DNA of 64,000 nt from Ophiostoma sp. CBS 140.51 (Eukaryota; Ascomycota; Sordariomycetes; Ophiostomatales; Ophiostomataceae): contig JANSLP010000079.1 of NCBI GenBank assembly GCA_029298735.1, positions 54,144 through 118,143 on the forward strand, written 5' to 3'. The notes under the pieces were generated by a model that did not search any database, was not told the DNA's origin, and was given only the letters and a program-made list of their open reading frames with translations. The position numbers and the translations under genes are program-made. Positions 22,749-33,828 of the stretch are shown here, one piece after another. Position 1 is the stretch's first letter. Each line of letters opens with the position of its first letter.

Positions 22749-23777
22749 TGTTTTCTTGGGATGCAGGCAGGCGGTGCCCCCTTTTAAATATAAAATTACG
22801 GTGAAATGGAGACCGTCGTCGAATGGTTCCCCCTGGCTAGCAAAATAGCAAAATAGGAAGGAGCGTCCCCGAGAGGCAAAAAAAGAAAAAAAGAAGGAAT
22901 GGGTCAAAAAGGAGGGACAAGAAACGGAATGCGCACACGAAGACGAAAGAGAAGAAGGGAAAGAGCGAGGAGAAAAGAAACGATGCCGGAGCTAATACGT
23001 GTATTCCCACAGGAAACGGAAGGGACGATGGGGGGAGGAAAGTAGGAAAATAGGGGCTCGCTGGCCTTTTGGTGGCGCTCTGCAAGACGCGCTTTTGGAG
23101 GGAAGGATGCCGAAGTCCCAACACAGAAAGTGCGACTGTTACGTGGGGCGTGCTACGCGACGGCAAAACAAAATGGACAAAATCGAGCAAAATTAGGGGC
23201 TTGTTGTTTACTTTTTTCTACAACAGTGGGCAATTTGTTGGCTCCAAAGCGCTAGCCCACGTAGGCCGGGCACCCAGCCGAGCCCCGGAAGGAAAAGCGC
23301 AAAAGCGCAAAGATCCTACGCACAGGCGCCCAGACGCCCTAGGCCGTACTCGTACTCGTAATAAATTGGCACTCATTCGTACCCGGCAAACTCACTGGGT
23401 CCTTTGAAGTTAAGTTGCATTGCCGCCAAATTGCCCTGTAACTTGGCGGTTCATACAGCCTAAATAGTCACGTGAATACAACGACCGGCTGACTAAGGAC
23501 ACATTGGCCAATCACACGCAACAACTCGATCCAAGCACCAAAGTAGGAAGGAGGGGAGCTTTGAAGCTCTGCGTATTCGGACTACATCATCACCAGCTAA
23601 AAAGCGACGAAAAAAATAGGAAGAAAAAACACCCCAGATAGCGCCCAGATTCACGAGTTCCGAGGCACGGTAGAAGAAGGACGTCCAGATCGTCCCGCGA
23701 CATCCGAAATCACAGGGGGAAACACGAGCTGTCTTGAGTCCTTTTTGCGACCTTCTTCAAGCTATCTTACATCCATC
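22749..23777. promoter_or_regulatory. Divergent promoter between erg4 (-) and pICln-like gene (+)
   Basis: 1.0 kb. It contains a perfect palindromic TCACGTGA (23468-23475) and a CCAAT box (in GGCCAATCACACG near 23508). The erg4-proximal half is purine-rich on the plus strand, i.e. pyrimidine-rich in erg4 sense. No coding ORF is seen. Confidence 0.5.
23468..23475. promoter_or_regulatory. TCACGTGA palindromic E-box
   Basis: A CACGTG core with TC/GA flanks, about 300 bp before the pICln-like ATG and about 720 bp before the erg4 ATG. bHLH factors bind such sites, including SREBP-type regulators of fungal sterol genes. Use by erg4 is a guess. Confidence 0.3.
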
Positions 23778-24975
23778 ATGGCGCCTCAAGCTTCAGCCTC
23801 GTTGCCAACGACACTTCGTTCGCCGCCGGCGCTGGACTCTTACACGCCGCTAGCCGACCATGAGTCCCGCACACCCGCTTCGTTCTATGAGGGCCCGCCG
23901 GTGCTGCACTACCATACAACGGGCGCTCGTGCGTATGTGAGCAGAGAGAACCGCGATAAGCTGCCATGGGGCGGCAACGAGACGACAGCAACAGCTTCTG
24001 GTGGCGGGTCTTGGCCGGTCATGGGTGAAGGAATGGTTGAGCAGGTTGTCGACGTCTTTGTTGGTTCAGAGTGAGTCTCGTTTCTTTCTTAAAATTAGTT
24101 TATGCTCTTCTTACGACACAACTAACACATATAGTACTCTCACGCTTTACAGCGAGTCTGCGAGCGTTGGCCTGTCTCTGCCCTACCCAGTCATCGGTAT
24201 CCATGCCATCAAGTCTACATACACCACAGACAACCGGCGGGTACCATCCATCTACATGCAGCTGGAGCTGTCGGGGACGAGCGGCGAGGACGAGACAGAG
24301 ACGGTGGAGTTGACTGTTGTTCCGGCTGGAGCACAAGCTGCGGCGGCTGTAGACCAGCCACCGGCTGATAACGGTGCAGCAGCACCACCACCACAGGCAG
24401 ACTCAGAGGCATCCAAAATGTTTGACGCAATCTCGGCCTGTGCAGACCTGCACCCTGACCTGGGAGGCGAGGATGAGGACGATGGCGGTGACAGCTACCC
24501 ATCTTTCTTCCGCCAAGGCGGCGAGGACGGCGAGGACGGCGACGGCTACGAGGATGAGTACGACGAGGAAGACGGTGAAGGGTACGAGAGCATCTTGATC
24601 GAGGGTGGCGAGGGCATGGAGCCCATTGAGGGTTTCCGGGGTGTGTTCCGGGGCGACGGTGCAGTCTCGACCATTTCTGATCTGCCGCCGCCCATGCCGG
24701 GCAGCGGTGGCTGGATCACGGCCGAAAATGCACACGAGTTCTTTGACGAGGAGGGCAACTGGCGGGGCCGTGGCGGCAGTCTGGGCGAGGGTGCTGGTCG
24801 TGTGCGGGGACGGGACGAGGTTGAAGCTGGTGAAGAAGTTGCGGCGGCAGGAGAGGCAGCAGCGCCCGTGTCGGCCGAGGGTGCACCAAGCGGTGAGGCA
24901 AGTGCCACGGCTACAGAATCCAATGGAGCGAGCAACGGCGACGGCACCGAGAGCAAACGTGTTCGGACGGAGTAG
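23778..24975 (+). CDS. pICln-like methylosome / volume-regulation protein (Lot5 family)
   Basis: Two exons: 23778-24070 and 24135-24975, giving 377 residues. The donor is GTGAGT and the acceptor ATATAG, joining FVGS|DTLTLYSESASVGLSL. The N-terminal half has the pleckstrin-like fold pattern of the pICln/Lot5 family (LTLYS, then LPYPVIGIHAIKST, then IYMQLEL). Very acidic Asp/Glu stretches follow, then FRGVFRGDGAVSTISDLPPP and the conserved GGWITAENAHEFFDEEGN. pICln delivers Sm proteins to the PRMT5 methylosome and to snRNP assembly in animals and fission yeast; in budding yeast the relative is Lot5. The extra low-complexity C-terminus (about 80 residues, Ala/Glu/Gly) is typical of fungal versions. 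It may share promoter elements with erg4. Confidence 0.75.
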
Positions 24976-25291
24976 GATGGGCAGCGCATACGTCTACAGG
25001 TGAATGTACTTGGGTCTCTTGGTTTCATTTTGCGATTTGGTGTTTGACGGCACAAAAAGTGAAAGGAAATGTATAACGACATGAAATAGAAGAAAAGTTC
25101 AATAATTTATCACTTATCCATCTGTTGAGGTACCGCTCTCATATAATATCCCTTTTCTACATAATATACAAACGCTCCCAATAGATGCAGTCCCAAAAGA
25201 GATCGAAAATAAAAAGGCAGGCAACTTCATATCCGCTTCCTGTTGCTCCATAATCAAACACCAGAATCCAGAATAGGCATACTTTTAGGCA
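24976..25291. other. Short convergent spacer
   Basis: About 0.3 kb of AT-rich 3' flank between the pICln-like gene and the Crb2/Rad9-like gene. Nothing else is seen. Confidence 0.5.
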
Positions 25292-28200
25292 TCAAGCCTT
25301 TGCTCCAAAATTGTCCTCTTCAATAAGCTCACCAAAGATGAGACTCTGAATCAAGCGCTCGAGACTCAATGTCTTGACGGGCGATGAGCCACGTTCAATG
25401 TCTTCGGCCGAGGGCACGCGCTTGCGCTTCTTCGCCGCGGGTCGGACGCGGTCACCAAAGAGACCTGCAACCTCCTTTTCCTGGCCTGTATACACCCAGT
25501 CATAAGGGCGACCTGCATCCTTCATTGTCTTGAGGTATTCTCGGGCCTCCTGGAGGCTCTGGGCCAGCGACAGTCGGGCACCAAGAACATGAGCCAAAAA
25601 CGTGGCGTCCTTCGAGACCTTGCCCGGCACAAAGAGGATCGATAGCCCATCCAAAAGCAACTTTCGGCTCTCAACCACATCCGCCAGCCGGGCCGTGGAC
25701 GCATCGTACGGAATCAAGTTCCGCGAGCGCACGGCGCCACCAAGATATGAAGATTCACCCGCGCATAGAAGGTATGGAGCCCAGTCGACGAGCTCACCCC
25801 GGTCCAAGCAGGTCGTCACCCAGCGCGGGGCAAGACACGGAAGTCCCAGAGCCAATGCCTGCATATACTTGGCCTTGCGCGAGTGGCCGTCGATGATCAG
25901 GGCAGTGAAGCCGCTGTCCACGGCGTTTGGTAGCAGCTGCAGGCCGTCGTCACTGTTGTCATTTTTGGTTGTATCCGGTGCCGCTCTCGAACGAGACGAA
26001 GTAGTTGTGCTGGCGCCTGTCGCAGTTGGTGGTGACCGGAAAATGTCCTCGAATCCGTCGGGCAGGATGCGTCCGCCTGCTTCCTGGATGCGAGACTCGA
26101 GGTTCTTCTTCTTGTGCTTGGCCGCCTCAGTACTAGCATCATCATGGCCTTTGTACTGAAAGGAGACGGCGAAGACCATTCCCGTGAAGAGCCCTAGTTC
26201 TGTAGCTGTCAGGGTGCGGAGAGTTGTAGAGGCCAGGGCGGACGGCTTTGTTCCCATAGAACGTGTTGACCTCCGGCTAGAACGAGTGCCACGACCGGGT
26301 GCAGACAACAATGCTGGAGATGCAGAGAGCTCGTCCGTTGAGCCAGACCGGGCAGGAGACGCTTCAGGATTTAGCGACCTCGAAGTTCTCGCAGAGCCAC
26401 GCTCCGTATGTGGCTTCATGTCAGGCAGAGACATGGCTGGAAAGCCAGCACGTACTTTCCGTCGTCGTGGTAAGAGTGGTAGGTCATCGTCGTCTCCGCT
26501 GTGCTCCTCGGCCACTACTGCCGATCTCGCAACGGCGGAAGTGTAACGTCTTTTGTTAGATCCGCGTGCTGATAGATCACTGTCATTGGCAGTAATGGGC
26601 GTTCCTTCACGGGATAGCTGTGTCGGTGTGACGGACAGATCACTCAAACTGGAAACTGACCGATCCATGGATGACACTGAAGCGGCCAGTGAAGTACGCC
26701 CACTGTTCCGGCCACTATTGCGTCCGCTGTTGCCTCCATTCTTATCGGGCCCATACCGCGCTTTCTTCCTTTGCGGTGGCCGACTGCTGCCGGCAGATGA
26801 AGTCGGAACGGGCGGAGAGGATGATGCAACATCGGCATCAAAATCCTGACGCGCTGCCTGTTTCAGTAAAGATACCACCTCCTCGGCCTCTTCGTAGTGC
26901 TTCTGTTTTTCATATGCTGGAGTGGACGATATCTCGTGAATCTCATGAACCTCTGGAGGCTGGGGTGCTTCTAGCATGCTCGACGCAGGGACCACAGGGG
27001 TTTCCACCGCGTCAGAGGTCGACAGAACAATCTCGCGGCTGGCCGTCATGCTCAGGGGCCACTTCCGCGCCGGGCTGGTCTCGGGAATGGCGTCTGCCTC
27101 ATTAAGGCTGCTCCTTAAAGGCGCCGTCGGTCTACTCTGGCTATTGATGGGCATCTCAGGCAGTGCAGCCGAGGATGACGGAGTCTTTGTTGCAGGCAAA
27201 ATCTCAGGAGTCGGTCGATCAATCATTGACTGTGGGAAGCTAGCATCGTCATACTGATCGCTCGACCGTATCCCAGGAGATGTGTCAACAAGTGCCCCTT
27301 CTGTGGATGCTCTTGTCCCTGCCGGATCTTTGGAGACTGGAGGGTCGCTTTCTGGGCAGATCTCAAGCATACGAGAGCCAGATAGACGGCCTTGTGACCG
27401 TGGCCGCGTATCCTTTTTGACTGACGCAGGCACCTCGATAATGTCGCCGCGAAACGTCGGGCCGGACATGCTGACCGTAGCAAGAATCCTTGTGGCCTCT
27501 TCCTTTTTCTGGCGAACAATGCGTTGCCGCCTGACATCGTCTGTCTCCTCGTCGGAGCTCGAAACATATCCTCCTGCAAGGTCTAACCGTGATGCCGCCG
27601 CCTCTCGCCGCTCCTGTGACTTTCTCACGGACTCGTATTCTGTGATAGGTGCCGGTGTCCTTCGTCTGCGTGTTGTTGGACTCGACTGTGCCACGCCAGT
27701 AGCTGGGGTGTCTGTCGACTTCTTTGGCGGGTACGGCGTGGTGCCATCGAAGCGGGATGTCGAGGATGTGGATAGGGTGTGGAACAAGACGGCAGGCATG
27801 GGCGTCTGCTCGCCCAAATTGGAGAAGCGCAGCTTGGAGGGCGAGGAGAGCCCGGTATGGGGCGTGGCTGTCACCGGTTGCTGGAGGAGCTCCGTTGGTG
27901 ATGGTCTCGACGATGTCGGACTGGCCTGGTTGAAGGCCTCCGAGAATGGCGTGGCTGCAAACAGCTGCGAGCCAGCGACAAGTGGTGTCTGGAACTTGCC
28001 CGCAAACGGATTCTTAGGCGGTGCAGGCGTCTCCGGGTCGAGGTCGATTGCTGTCGTCGTCGCCACTGGGTCGTTATCCGAGTTTGGGAAGAAGCGAGAC
28101 AGACCGTTATTCCGCCTCCGTTCGTCGTCGTGTGTCGTCGTGGGCGACTCAAAGTCCAGCTCCATTGAGTGAATTGACCCGAATTTTACGGCACCGCTAT

Positions 28201-28375
28201 CGTTCTCATCCAACGATCGATCCAAGAAGTCATTGCCAGCAGCCTCTTGTGTAGCTCGAAGACTATTAGACGGCAACGAAGCTGGATCTTGATATCGGTC
28301 GTAGCTGCGGCCCTCGTTGACCTGAGTCGGCGACCCGCACCCGTCATCGTAGGGTGGCAGCTCGGAGGTGTCCAT
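25292..28375 (-). CDS. crb2: Crb2/Rad9/53BP1-like DNA damage checkpoint protein
   Basis: A single exon. The ATG at 28375 gives 1027 residues (MDTSELPPYDDG..); the frame is open 17 codons further upstream but without an ATG. The C-terminus carries a tandem BRCT region. The first repeat starts at LGLFTGMVFAVSF and includes FTALIIDGHSRKAKYMQALA and the aromatic PRWVTTCLDRGELVDW; the second follows LLLDGLSILFVPGKVS and includes GRPYDWVYTGQEK. Upstream are long Ser/Thr/Pro-rich disordered segments with SQ/TQ sites and the motif GSQLFAATPFSEAF typical of fungal Crb2. Such proteins bind modified nucleosomes at DNA breaks and recruit the effector kinase (Chk1 or Rad53/Cds1). A Tudor domain normally precedes the BRCT pair in Crb2 and 53BP1, and I do not see one here. 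A separate minus-strand ORF at 28732-28499 could be an upstream exon but no clean splice joins it. Confidence 0.82.
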   Translation of the reverse strand: MDTSELPPYDDGCGSPTQVNEGRSYDRYQDPASLPSNSLRATQEAAGNDFLDRSLDENDSGAVKFGSIHSMELDFESPTTTHDDERRRNNGLSRFFPNSDNDPVATTTAIDLDPETPAPPKNPFAGKFQTPLVAGSQLFAATPFSEAFNQASPTSSRPSPTELLQQPVTATPHTGLSSPSKLRFSNLGEQTPMPAVLFHTLSTSSTSRFDGTTPYPPKKSTDTPATGVAQSSPTTRRRRTPAPITEYESVRKSQERREAAASRLDLAGGYVSSSDEETDDVRRQRIVRQKKEEATRILATVSMSGPTFRGDIIEVPASVKKDTRPRSQGRLSGSRMLEICPESDPPVSKDPAGTRASTEGALVDTSPGIRSSDQYDDASFPQSMIDRPTPEILPATKTPSSSAALPEMPINSQSRPTAPLRSSLNEADAIPETSPARKWPLSMTASREIVLSTSDAVETPVVPASSMLEAPQPPEVHEIHEISSTPAYEKQKHYEEAEEVVSLLKQAARQDFDADVASSSPPVPTSSAGSSRPPQRKKARYGPDKNGGNSGRNSGRNSGRTSLAASVSSMDRSVSSLSDLSVTPTQLSREGTPITANDSDLSARGSNKRRYTSAVARSAVVAEEHSGDDDDLPLLPRRRKVRAGFPAMSLPDMKPHTERGSARTSRSLNPEASPARSGSTDELSASPALLSAPGRGTRSSRRSTRSMGTKPSALASTTLRTLTATELGLFTGMVFAVSFQYKGHDDASTEAAKHKKKNLESRIQEAGGRILPDGFEDIFRSPPTATGASTTTSSRSRAAPDTTKNDNSDDGLQLLPNAVDSGFTALIIDGHSRKAKYMQALALGLPCLAPRWVTTCLDRGELVDWAPYLLCAGESSYLGGAVRSRNLIPYDASTARLADVVESRKLLLDGLSILFVPGKVSKDATFLAHVLGARLSLAQSLQEAREYLKTMKDAGRPYDWVYTGQEKEVAGLFGDRVRPAAKKRKRVPSAEDIERGSSPVKTLSLERLIQSLIFGELIEEDNFGAKA

Positions 28376-31300
28376 GGTCTCTATGGTGGGAGCACAGGGG
28401 CACTCTACCGCCAAAGGGGGGTCCAAGAAAGGTCGTGCCTCATCTGCTGGCTGATTTCGATGCCGTCTCGATTGATGGTCGGTTTAAAGGGGTCTCTGTT
28501 ATGATGTGGCGCTCGCCATCCCCTCGTTTGTTCGTTGATAGGTAGATAGGTCGGCTTCTGGGGTTCGGTCGAGGTGTATCGCTGTGGAACGTGGCTGGCG
28601 GTGGAGGATGTCGTCTGAGGCGTCGTCAGAGCTGTCGTTGGCGATCACGGAGTCCAGCTCGAGGCTGCCACAGAGCGCGTTTCTTGTGCCATGGCGCGCT
28701 GATTTTGCGGGGCAGGAGCTAGCCTTGGGCATAGTGCGTAATACAGTGTGATGTAATTTACACTGTATGTACCTGATTTTACAACCGTTTCAACGTCTTC
28801 TCAACATCGTCGACAAAACATTCAACTGTCAAAATATCCTGCCCAGAGTATCTTGAAAACTCATAAACCTCATATTTGTGAAGAGCTCGTTCCTCTCCAC
28901 AAATCCAGCTTCGATCCTTCTCACCGACCTCACATCCGTCTTCGCAACTCTCCATCATCGGAAATGGCGCTTTGCTAGCGCCTATGCACAGTAGATGAAG
29001 CCTAGATCTGTTGGCCTGGCGAACCCACTGATATTGGAAACAGTGTCAGAATAGCCAGAATAGGTCCAGAACCAGGTCAAAAACAGAACCAGGAAATCGG
29101 AAGCCGTCCGGGGCAACCGGAGAAAAGCGGTCGCAAAAGACTGGCCCTTGCGGCACTGCCCCGTCTGCAGATCGGCCAAGACCATGTGGGTGGAAGTCCT
29201 GATTTCCCAAGACGAAACGAGTTGCAAATCAAATATCAAATTTCTATCAAAATATCCTGCTCTCTCAGCGACCGTGATGTCACATCTGTTTCTGTTGAGC
29301 TGTTTTACCACAGTCAGCCCGTTCCTGCCGTTTATTGAGCGCACTGTGGCTTACAATACGCACTTGCCCGATATACGAAACGTCCAATCGTTCTTGCCTC
29401 ATTGAAGACATTCGACAATCCTGTCTTCGGTAGTGCACGTGGAAGGCGCGCTGTCATGTGATGTTCCCTTTTCGATTCTTCTCATGTTGAGCTCCTGCCT
29501 TGTTTGCACCAATTGGGTTCATCCCAAGTCTGCAATTCGCACGGCAAGATTGCCACCATTAATATCTGCATTAATGGCAGCGGTCCCTGGCTCTGTGCCG
29601 CCTCCGAGACGCTTCCATGGATTCTTTGATTTCTTTGATTTCTTCGCTGCCTGTTCTCAAGCCCTTCCTGATTGGGTCGCACATGCCATGGGACAAAGCG
29701 GCCTGCGTTTATGCCCAGGATGCGCGGCTGGGGTTCGCGTCGCCATTTTTCTTGAGATTGCTGTTTCGTCTGTTTGTGCTCGGCGCGCAGATCCTTGGGG
29801 CTTGAGGGTCGTCTGCTCGAGAAACACTCTCGGTGCTGCATCTTGGAATATCGCGTCGCACGGGTATCTCGTTTGTTTGATGCAAAATACAAAGTAAGAT
29901 GGGATGCTTCAATTGAGTTGCCTCGCCGTTGCGCCTTCCTCGTATTGCTCCGCAGTCGCAGGTACTTCGTACTGCGGTTGCCAGTTTCAGGATTGTTTAC
30001 TTTGCCCATCTCTTGTGCAACAGGCACTAAAAACTTGAAAGTGGTAGTCGCGCTACTGCAGCCCAGATGCGCCTGCCCCTCCCCAAAAGCGGGCGCAATC
30101 TGGCAGGAGCGATCAAGAAGAACTGTAGGCCGCGTGTGGACTTTGCGCACCCCGAGGTCTTGCGATTGGGAGCGAAACAGAGCGAATGGGCGAAAATAGA
30201 AACTGGAGATGATGAAGTCAGAAGGCTCCGGGTGGGACTGTGTTATTGTTTCTGTGGTTTCCATGCCTGAGAGTGAGGCTAGTGCCGTCAGAGCATAACA
30301 AATAACACCTGCATTTTATAGAAACACAAGCTATGAGACAGCAACTGCCCAAAATGGCCCCAAAACTACACGTAAATCGCACGTCCGAACGTGCTGGGCA
30401 AGGGCGTCAGGAGACTGCAGGAACCACCCTCGTCGTGCCTCGCACCTTCCCTCCCATTCCCAACGCTTCCCAACACACTTAAACCACTTCGAGCCCGATC
30501 TCCTGCGTGTACCCCTTTTCCTGCCTCGTGAATCGAATTTTGGTCCTCACTTTTGTCTTTTTTCACACACGTTTTTGGCATCTTGCTCTCTTCCACTCCT
30601 TTGCCCCCGGATTCGACCCATCGCTACGCCGGCCCGCCGCCTACAACGCAAGTCACTTACGACATCGACTATTTGTTACTTGTATCATACAAAACAACAC
30701 CCCTGCCAGCCGCCGATTAACGATCCAAGCGCGTCGCTTTTGGGCCCTCTTCTCGCTCTTTTACGCTGTATTTTACGTCCTCATTTGTACTCGACTTTCA
30801 TTCGATTCGACTTTATTTTTTTTTCACTCGCTCGCCTTTCCCTCTTTGGCTCACAGCCACCAGATTGGCAGCAATACTTGTTCGCCTTCCAGCAGTGTTC
30901 ACCGCATCCATCCAGAGCATCAGTAACACAGGCAACAGCCACACAGTCATCACGCGTGTTCTGTTCCGTGTCTTTTTCTGTTGTCCTTCTTTCGACGTCC
31001 TTTCAATACTTTCGACAGCTTTTCGACCCTTCTTCTCTTCGTCACTGTCAGTCATCCATCAACGCTTGCAACAGCATACACCCCGGCAGCCCATCTATTA
31101 TTCATTTCCCACCCCGGTGCTTCCAGGTGTCTTGCGGCGGCCTTTCTCCATATTATATGCAACGCTGGGGGCGATTCGTACACCGCAATCTTCCTTCTCT
31201 GACAGTTCCCGCCTGCTGCTGACGGTGTGCGCTCCCTATTTTTTAGGGCCCCTCGACAGGAGAACAACGCCTCTCTCGGCTGAGGCCTGGCCTTGCCCCA

Positions 31301-31890
31301 ACTCAGCTAGTTGCCACAGAAGCTGCGGATCCCTACACACACTGTCCGCGTGCACCCGTCGCCAATGACGACCCAGAGATTGCCCTCCTAATATTAAATA
31401 GGGGAAAACGAAATAACCAAAAGGGGAAGAGACCAGGGAATTTTCGTGTGGGAAAATAGAGGAAAATAGAAAGCCAAAATAACTTTCTGGAAATCCGTCG
31501 TTCTTCATGACCGGCTTTCTCTTCCAGTTGTGTTTTGCCTCTGCTTGTTCTCGCCATCTCATCAACGAAAAACGATCTCTTCGCCGCAGCCGTTCCTTTG
31601 TCGTCACCCATCCCCGGAAGTCGACGTCCCCTCTTTCCAGTCAATACTGCCAACGGCGCTGGCGCTGTGCGCAGACTCTCAGTCCTTACCCTCACCACAT
31701 CAGGAAACAACACTGGCTTTCACTCTCTTCATCGTCTTCATCGCTCGCCTGCCGACGCTCCATCTCCCTCCATCCTCGCGCATTCGACAGCAGCAGCTCA
31801 ATCCGTGTCAACAACGCTCTCACACCGCTACTCCACAATTCCATTGACCAAGCCGCCGTTCAGCACCTGTTTCGCTTGACATTGGACAGC
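28376..31890. other. 3.5 kb intergenic region and leader of the DUF4048 gene
   Basis: This holds the promoter of the Crb2-like gene on the left and of the DUF4048 gene on the right. The last 1.4 kb (about 30480-31890) is strongly pyrimidine-rich on the plus strand, consistent with a long leader. The largest ORF (minus, 30264-29482) encodes a Gln/Arg-rich sequence with no recognisable domain, and I do not call it. A minus-strand ORF at 28732-28499 (with DSVIANDSSDDASDD) might be coding. The decamer ATCAAAATATCCTG-like motif appears near 28836 and 29246. Confidence 0.4.
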
Positions 31891-33828
31891 ATGGAATCAT
31901 CCAAATCTAAGCCCAAGGCGGGCCGTCCCGTGCGGGCTGCACCTGCTCGCAACAATGGCCGCGCTGCCGCCGCCGCAGCAGCTGCAGCGAGAGAAGAGGA
32001 CAGCTCTTCTTCATCATCTGAAGAAGAGGTGGCGCCCGCCCGTGTGAGCATTGATTCTTCTTCATCTGCTGAGTCTGAGTCGGCGTCGTCTGAAGCCTCT
32101 TCCTCGGCCTCAGAATCAATGCCGCCACCCCGTCTGCCGCTAGTCTCCACGCCTCCAGGCTCTGTGATCCCCAGTGCTAGCGCAGGCGCCAGTGCTTCGG
32201 GGAGCCAGCAGGGCGAGGAGATTGAGACACGGCCATCACGCTCAGAGTCCACAGCGTCTCGCACCAACCGTCTGTCGTTGACACTGCCCATTGCACCTCC
32301 CACCGCATTCCCAAGCCGGCCCACGCCAGCCTCCTCGTCTGTGGCATCCTTCCCCGCCACGCCCATTGATATCGCCTCGGGCCTCATGTCACCAGCCGAG
32401 CCAATTGACTTGATTACGGCCATTGCAGCTCAGGAACGCCGTGTGCTCGAGCTTCGCGAGGAGCTCAGCCGTGCAGAACTAGGCCTCACCAAACTCAAGA
32501 GACAATGGGCCAACCACGAAGCGCAGAAGAAGCGGGCAGAGATCAAGAAGACGGAGCAAATGCGCTCACTGTCTTCACGGCCCGGCACTGCTTCCACGGC
32601 CGACCCCAACTCGCCCGCCGTGCCCCTCGATGACGCCAACTCAAAGCGGGTGTCGGAGCTAGACAGAAGAAAGGCACTGCTCCTTGGACAGCAGCCAGGC
32701 AGCCAGCCAGGCAGCGACCCCAACACGCCAACGCAGTCTCGTCGCCGTGTCTTCCGTGGTGGTCACGCCAGAACATTATCATTGCTGTCTCCGACAAAGA
32801 CGACGGCTGATGGCTTTGATGTCCATGAGGACGAGCCAGAGATGGCGACGGCCGGCGACGAGGAGTCTCTTAAGTCGCCCATGTCTCCTCTTGACCTGGA
32901 CTCACCCTTCTTCCAGAACCTGAGCCGCACTGCCGCCTCTCAGCTGTCGAAGCGTGCCTCGTGGGCGCCGCAGTCTGTGCACCAGGTGACGGGGGCGGGT
33001 CTGAAGCAAGTTGCCGGCGATCTTACTGCGACGCTGTGGACGTTTGTTGAAGACATCCGCCAGGCGGCCGTCGGCGAGGAGCTGAACGGGTCAAACGGTA
33101 CCATGCGCAACATTGACCCCAATTCCCGCGCAGCCGATGACCAGCAAAACACCATCCGTGCATCTGCATCCAGCAGCCGGCCGGGCCTGTCCCGGGCCTT
33201 TACCACCGACCTGCAGGGCACCCCGACACCGCCGCCACGCCACGGTGCCTCTGGCAGCATTTCGGAGCAGCAGACCGGCTCCAAGGAAAAGAGCGGCAAG
33301 TCCAAGACGGCCAAGACCGGATCCAAGACCGGCAACGGCAAGGACGCCAAACGATTCTCGTGGACACCCCTCTCGGTCGACTCGTATGACGACAACGATT
33401 GGTCTAGCTGGGACAGTCCCACCGTAAAGTCGCCGCGCTGGAGTGGGTCGACGGCAAATGGAGAAGCGGTTGTCTCCTCCATTCCAGAGCAGACTGATGA
33501 AAACACCACGCCTCAGTACGTGACAAAGTGAAACCAAACCAGATAAAGTGGAAACCCCCAAGAAAACAAGTCATAGGTTGGCTAACACATCACTCTTTCC
33601 TCTTTTTGCAGAAAACGCACACCGCCCATGTCCGCCTTCTCGCCGACATCGCCCTCCAGCAGCCGGACCAACGACATTAACTGGCCGGCTGCCCTCAACC
33701 GCCTGACGCCGGGCAATATCAAGCGCACCGCCACGGACCTCATGAAGGAGTGGGAGAAGTCGCTGTCGCCGCCCGTTGAAGGCAACCCTGGCGAGAACTC
33801 GCCTGTCGTCGAGGACCGAATCCTGTAA
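31891..33828 (+). CDS. DUF4048 coiled-coil protein (fungal-specific)
   Basis: Two exons: 31891-33515 and 33612-33828, giving 613 residues. The donor is GTACGT and the acceptor TTGCAG, joining TTPQ|KRTPPMSAFSPTSPS. The start was set at MESSKSKPKAGRPV because upstream in-frame sequence is leader-like. An Ala run and long Ser/Glu tracts (about residues 25-85) precede a heptad-like coiled coil (about 170-215: AIAAQERRVLELREELSRAE, LGLTKLKRQWANHEAQKKRA) that marks the DUF4048 family. The rest is Ser/Pro-rich with short conserved blocks such as SPFFQNLSRTAASQLSKRAS and KRFSWTPL, and the C-terminal INWPAALNRLTPGNIKRTAT. The function of the family is not established. Many SP/TP sites suggest phospho-regulation. 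Confidence 0.75.

Noticed and set aside
29482..30264. 260-residue minus-strand ORF
   Set aside because: No start context, domain or hydrophobic core, and the sequence is Arg/Gln/Ser-rich. ORFs of this size are expected by chance at this GC content.
31507..31890. N-terminal extension of the DUF4048 protein by 128 residues
   Set aside because: The extension is Ser/His/Arg-rich and corresponds to the pyrimidine-rich leader. MESSKSKPK is a more natural start.
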